Part shown: one piece after another, positions 4,919 to 7,277 of the stretch
Layout of the letters: each line of letters begins with the position of its first letter
Numbering within the stretch: position 1 is the stretch's first letter
Origin: Candidatus Thorarchaeota archaeon
GTDB lineage: Archaea; Asgardarchaeota; Thorarchaeia; Thorarchaeales; Thorarchaeaceae
NCBI GenBank assembly: GCA_016840245.1
Contig: JAEOST010000703.1
Coordinates: 1 to 7,277 of the forward strand
Length of the DNA stretch: 7,277 bases
Direction of reading: 5' to 3'
Program-made: the position numbers and the translations under genes
The notes under the pieces: model-generated
What the model saw: the letters and a program-made list of their open reading frames with translations, nothing else
Database searches by the model: none
What the model was told of the DNA's origin: nothing

Positions 4919-6583
4919 TTGATTACACACGCGATGCTCTATGACCTCAGGAGTACCAAGGTCCTATCATCGGTGTCTTTTGTTCAGGGCGAAATTGAGA
5001 ATGAACATCTCCAAGATTTAGCAGACCGATATCTTGCAGAATCTACTGGCGAACCTCTGAGTATGGATTTTCAGGGTACTAATGCTTACGTCCATAGAAT
5101 TGAGGAGTTGATTATTCAAATTGGCATTGGAGATATAAGCACCTCAAAAGAAGATGCCTCCAAGTTTTCATCGCTTGCTACTGAGTTCAGCAATCTATCA
5201 GCTAGCATTGGGACAAGAGAAGCGAGGGAACGTTTTCCTGCACTTGCTAACGAATTCTTAACATCACGGGTAAACCTCTGTCTATTTCATGGAGACCTGA
5301 GGTTTCATTCAGTGGTTCAACGTCTAATTGAAGGTCTCAGTGTTACTGATGCTTCCTATTCCTCGCCAATTTCGATTGGTTCTTTCAATGTATTTGTTTC
5401 TCAAGCTCTTCCAGTTTCAATTACTGATTATGACAAAGTCAATAGCTTTGTATTTGTTGTATCAGATTCATCTCCAGATGCTGACCTGCTAAAGTCTACA
5501 ATAGACCGAATCCGGAGCAACTCAAATGCAATGATTCTGATTATCCCAGAATCAGACGACCAACTTGAGTTAGCAAGACAATATGAGCTTAAATACGATC
5601 TGATATTGAGTGATTTTGATTCAAAGAAACCTTCACACTTGCTTCTGTCGATTCTTGCGATGTCAGGTTATCTGGATATACATCCAGATTTGGCAAAGGA
5701 CACCTTGGTGTTCGATAGAGACATAGATGCTGAGAGTGAATCCAAAAGCAAGCTGAAGGAAAGCAGAGGTCACCAAGCATTCTTTGTTATTGACAAGCTT
5801 CTCGGTAAGCCCTATTTCTCATATTACTACAAGGATAGTTCTCCTCTCTTAGAGCATGCTCCCAATATTGTGGCTGCAGTTTCGATGTTCAAGATTGAAT
5901 CCTTTGGTTCCAGAGAAACCTCTGTGTTCCAAACTGGAGATCTCAAATATGCTGTTATTGAACGAGAAGATTTGATTTTCGCTTTGGTTACCACTGGTGA
6001 TGAAGATATTGAAGAAGTACGAAGTCGTTTTCTCTTTCTACCCGATCTCTACCTTGAAGACCCACCTGCTGAGGTGACTGGTTCAACTAACTTGTATCAG
6101 TATCCTCTCTTCACTCTGAAACTTCTTGCCGCACTCCCCCCGGAAGTGTGGTTACCTCGATACACACCCTATCACAAGGAGGAACCGATATGGGATCTCT
6201 TTACCTCACCGATGGTCAAAGATTTCGTTAAGGCGGTTTGGAACAGTCTGGATGGCAAAAACACTCTTGCGGCTCTTCTAAAGGGTGATGGTCCAGAATT
6301 AATCTTGGGGGCAATCCATCTGCTCAAACGGATGAATGCCATAGATGTACATCTTGTTCTCTCCGAGTCAGACATTCCCTATGTAATAAAAGAACCAAGT
6401 ACTGATGTCTACGATTTGTACTCCCACCTGAAGGACATAATGCACCATGTGAATAACAATAATATGATTAGTCAGATTGCGCAATCTGTTGGCATCGATG
6501 CCACAGTTCTGCTAACTGTATTTTCAGAGCTATACCGAAGAAGTTTCATAGGGCTACAAGGAGTTGAAGGTCCATCAGCATAA
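4919..6583 (+). CDS. Multidomain protein: longin-like, degenerate GTPase-like, longin, two winged-helix-like segments
   Basis: I know no named homologue for this 554-residue protein; the domains are my reading of the sequence. Residues 1-95 look longin-like (ITHAMLYDLRSTKVL, then helices and EELIIQIGIGD). Residues 118-240 resemble a small GTPase without its motifs: NLCLFHGDLRFHSVVQRL sits where GxxxxGKS/T is expected, FVFVVSDSS (177-185) is the central strand, and IIPESDD (208-214) replaces the NKxD strand. Residues 285-378 are a clearer longin/roadblock-type domain (FFVIDKLLGKPYFSYYY, then GDLKYAVIEREDLIFALVTTG). Residues 431-475 and 495-550 look like winged helices. It is probably cytosolic, with no transmembrane segment. 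The TTG start has GGAG 8 nt upstream and aligns with the start of the next gene. It lies 66 nt after the cytosine methyltransferase and 85 nt before a longin-GTPase. A role as partner, scaffold or regulator of that GTPase is inference. Confidence 0.8.
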   Translation: MITHAMLYDLRSTKVLSSVSFVQGEIENEHLQDLADRYLAESTGEPLSMDFQGTNAYVHRIEELIIQIGIGDISTSKEDASKFSSLATEFSNLSASIGTREARERFPALANEFLTSRVNLCLFHGDLRFHSVVQRLIEGLSVTDASYSSPISIGSFNVFVSQALPVSITDYDKVNSFVFVVSDSSPDADLLKSTIDRIRSNSNAMILIIPESDDQLELARQYELKYDLILSDFDSKKPSHLLLSILAMSGYLDIHPDLAKDTLVFDRDIDAESESKSKLKESRGHQAFFVIDKLLGKPYFSYYYKDSSPLLEHAPNIVAAVSMFKIESFGSRETSVFQTGDLKYAVIEREDLIFALVTTGDEDIEEVRSRFLFLPDLYLEDPPAEVTGSTNLYQYPLFTLKLLAALPPEVWLPRYTPYHKEEPIWDLFTSPMVKDFVKAVWNSLDGKNTLAALLKGDGPELILGAIHLLKRMNAIDVHLVLSESDIPYVIKEPSTDVYDLYSHLKDIMHHVNNNNMISQIAQSVGIDATVLLTVFSELYRRSFIGLQGVEGPSA

Positions 6584-6587
6584 CCCT

Positions 6588-6610
6588 AATAGCGGTACTT
6601 CCTTGCTATT
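6588..6610 (+). terminator. Possible hairpin with T-rich tail after the 554-residue protein gene
   Basis: AATAGC (6588-6593) pairs with GCTATT (6605-6610) around an 11-nt loop, and the right arm runs into TATTTTC. It lies 4 nt after the stop codon. The stem is short (6 bp), so it may be a weak terminator or processing site between two otherwise co-oriented genes. Chance is a real possibility. Confidence 0.3.
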
Positions 6611-6653
6611 TTCACTGTAAGAAATAATAGATTTCATAAAACGAATTAATCCC

Positions 6654-6657
6654 GGAG
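6654..6657 (+). promoter_or_regulatory. Candidate ribosome binding site of the longin-GTPase gene
   Basis: GGAG overlaps the GTG codon at 6657, so it cannot serve a start there. It is 11 nt before TTG 6669, rather long but the same spacing as for the small minus-strand gene at 397. Confidence 0.35.
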
Positions 6658-6668
6658 TGTATAAGGTC

Positions 6669-7277
6669 TTGATCCACAATGTCTTGTTAATCGATAAGGT
6701 AGACGGAACTATTGTGGCAAGAACCCGTTTCTGGAAAATAGACTTTCTTGATACTGACATTGTTGAGTTCCTCACAGGCTACCGAGATCTCTTATCTACC
6801 GATGGACTTGCTCCTGATACTCCCGTTTTTGTTAATCAGCACAAGGCTTTCCATGGTGATGTTGCTGAAGAGCTCGTCTTGATTTTTGTCACTGATGGAC
6901 GTGATGAAGACAGAACGATCAAGCATAAAGTTCGTGAGGGTGCTGCAAGAATCTCTACTGCTTTGAGAGGAAACAGCCTAGGTTATATCCGTGATAACCT
7001 CCAGGACATCCTTGGAGAGCTTATCTTCACGCGATTCAAGATATCCTTCGTAGGTTCTGGTGGTGTTGGTAAGAGTACATTGCTAAGACTGCTTTTTGGA
7101 AAAGAACCCGCACCTGGCGGCTATGTTCCCACAATCAACGTCGCTGTTGATTCAAGCGAAACGATTCAGTTTGGTACATTTCTCGTCACAATATGGGACT
7201 TCGCGGGACAGGCTGTCTTTCAAGATCTCTGGGCCTTCTATTTTCAGGGAACTGATATTATCTTCCTCATTACGGAC
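6669..7277 (+). CDS. Longin domain fused to an Arf/Ras-like small GTPase (3' end beyond the window)
   Basis: 203 codons are present before the right edge. Residues 1-120 form a longin-type alpha/beta domain: strand IHNVLLIDKVDG, a helix after FLDTDIVEF, strands near TPVFVNQ and ELVLIFVTD, then helices. A GTPase domain follows: strand FKISFV, P-loop GSGGVGKST (129-137), a switch I candidate Thr155 in YVPTINV, and G3 WDFAGQ (176-181) with the glutamine usually needed for hydrolysis, then GTDIIFLITD. The NKxD and SAK motifs lie outside the window. It should bind and hydrolyse GTP and act as a switch; longin domains in such fusions may regulate the GTPase or mediate dimerisation. The start is uncertain: TTG 6669 fits the ribosome binding site and aligns with the previous gene, and GTG 6657 would add four residues. 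The fusion is the strongest pointer to an Asgard archaeon. Confidence 0.85.
   Translation, partial: MIHNVLLIDKVDGTIVARTRFWKIDFLDTDIVEFLTGYRDLLSTDGLAPDTPVFVNQHKAFHGDVAEELVLIFVTDGRDEDRTIKHKVREGAARISTALRGNSLGYIRDNLQDILGELIFTRFKISFVGSGGVGKSTLLRLLFGKEPAPGGYVPTINVAVDSSETIQFGTFLVTIWDFAGQAVFQDLWAFYFQGTDIIFLITD

Noticed and set aside
4919..6583. The 554-residue protein as a restriction endonuclease or ATPase partnering the methyltransferases
   Set aside because: No PD-(D/E)xK, HNH, GIY-YIG or phospholipase D motif and no Walker A or B motif could be found. The longin-like and winged-helix-like reading fits better.
6575..6775. Minus-strand open frame spanning the gap before the longin-GTPase
   Set aside because: Most of it lies opposite the start of the longin domain, whose plus-strand frame continues into intact GTPase motifs.
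1..7277. tRNA or rRNA genes, CRISPR arrays, insertion sequences
   Set aside because: No cloverleaf-like sequence, regularly spaced repeats, transposase motifs or terminal inverted repeats were seen, and all intergenic gaps are under 100 nt.

Overview
The window most likely comes from an Asgard archaeon. The main clue is the right-hand gene, a longin domain fused to an Arf/Ras-like small GTPase, an architecture I know chiefly from Asgard genomes. Shine-Dalgarno matches of the GGAG/GGTGAT kind, several TTG starts and one apparently leaderless gene also fit an archaeon. The lineage within Asgard cannot be fixed from the sequence; a Thorarchaeia-like origin is only a guess from the moderate GC content.

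Left part (1-508): two minus-strand genes. One is the first 26 codons of a protein cut by the window edge; the other is a small unrecognised protein of about 89 residues. They face a short divergent promoter region with a perfect 12-bp palindrome (445-456). Middle left (509-1264): two tandem VOC/glyoxalase-fold genes, clearly paralogous and translationally linked.

Centre (1337-4852): two DNA methyltransferases on the plus strand. The first is a 744-residue gamma-class N6-adenine enzyme of the Eco57I/TaqI type with no recognisable nuclease domain. The second is a 408-residue C5-cytosine enzyme that is circularly permuted: motifs IX and X lie at the N terminus, ahead of motif I, the catalytic Pro-Cys and motif VIII. 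Both genes are preceded by nearly the same AT-rich element (TTTTTG followed by TAACTAAT) ending 22-23 nt before the start codon, which suggests shared promoter control and leaderless transcripts. No restriction endonuclease is visible.

Right part (4919-7277): a 554-residue protein that I read as longin-like domain, degenerate GTPase-like domain, second longin domain and two winged-helix-like segments. It is followed by the longin-GTPase gene, which has intact G1 and G3 motifs and runs off the right edge. The first halves of the two proteins align in domain order and spacing, so the larger one looks like a catalytically dead, extended relative of its neighbour, possibly its partner or regulator. 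Whether the methyltransferases and this GTPase pair form one functional system cannot be decided from this window, but all four genes are co-oriented with gaps of 54-85 nt.
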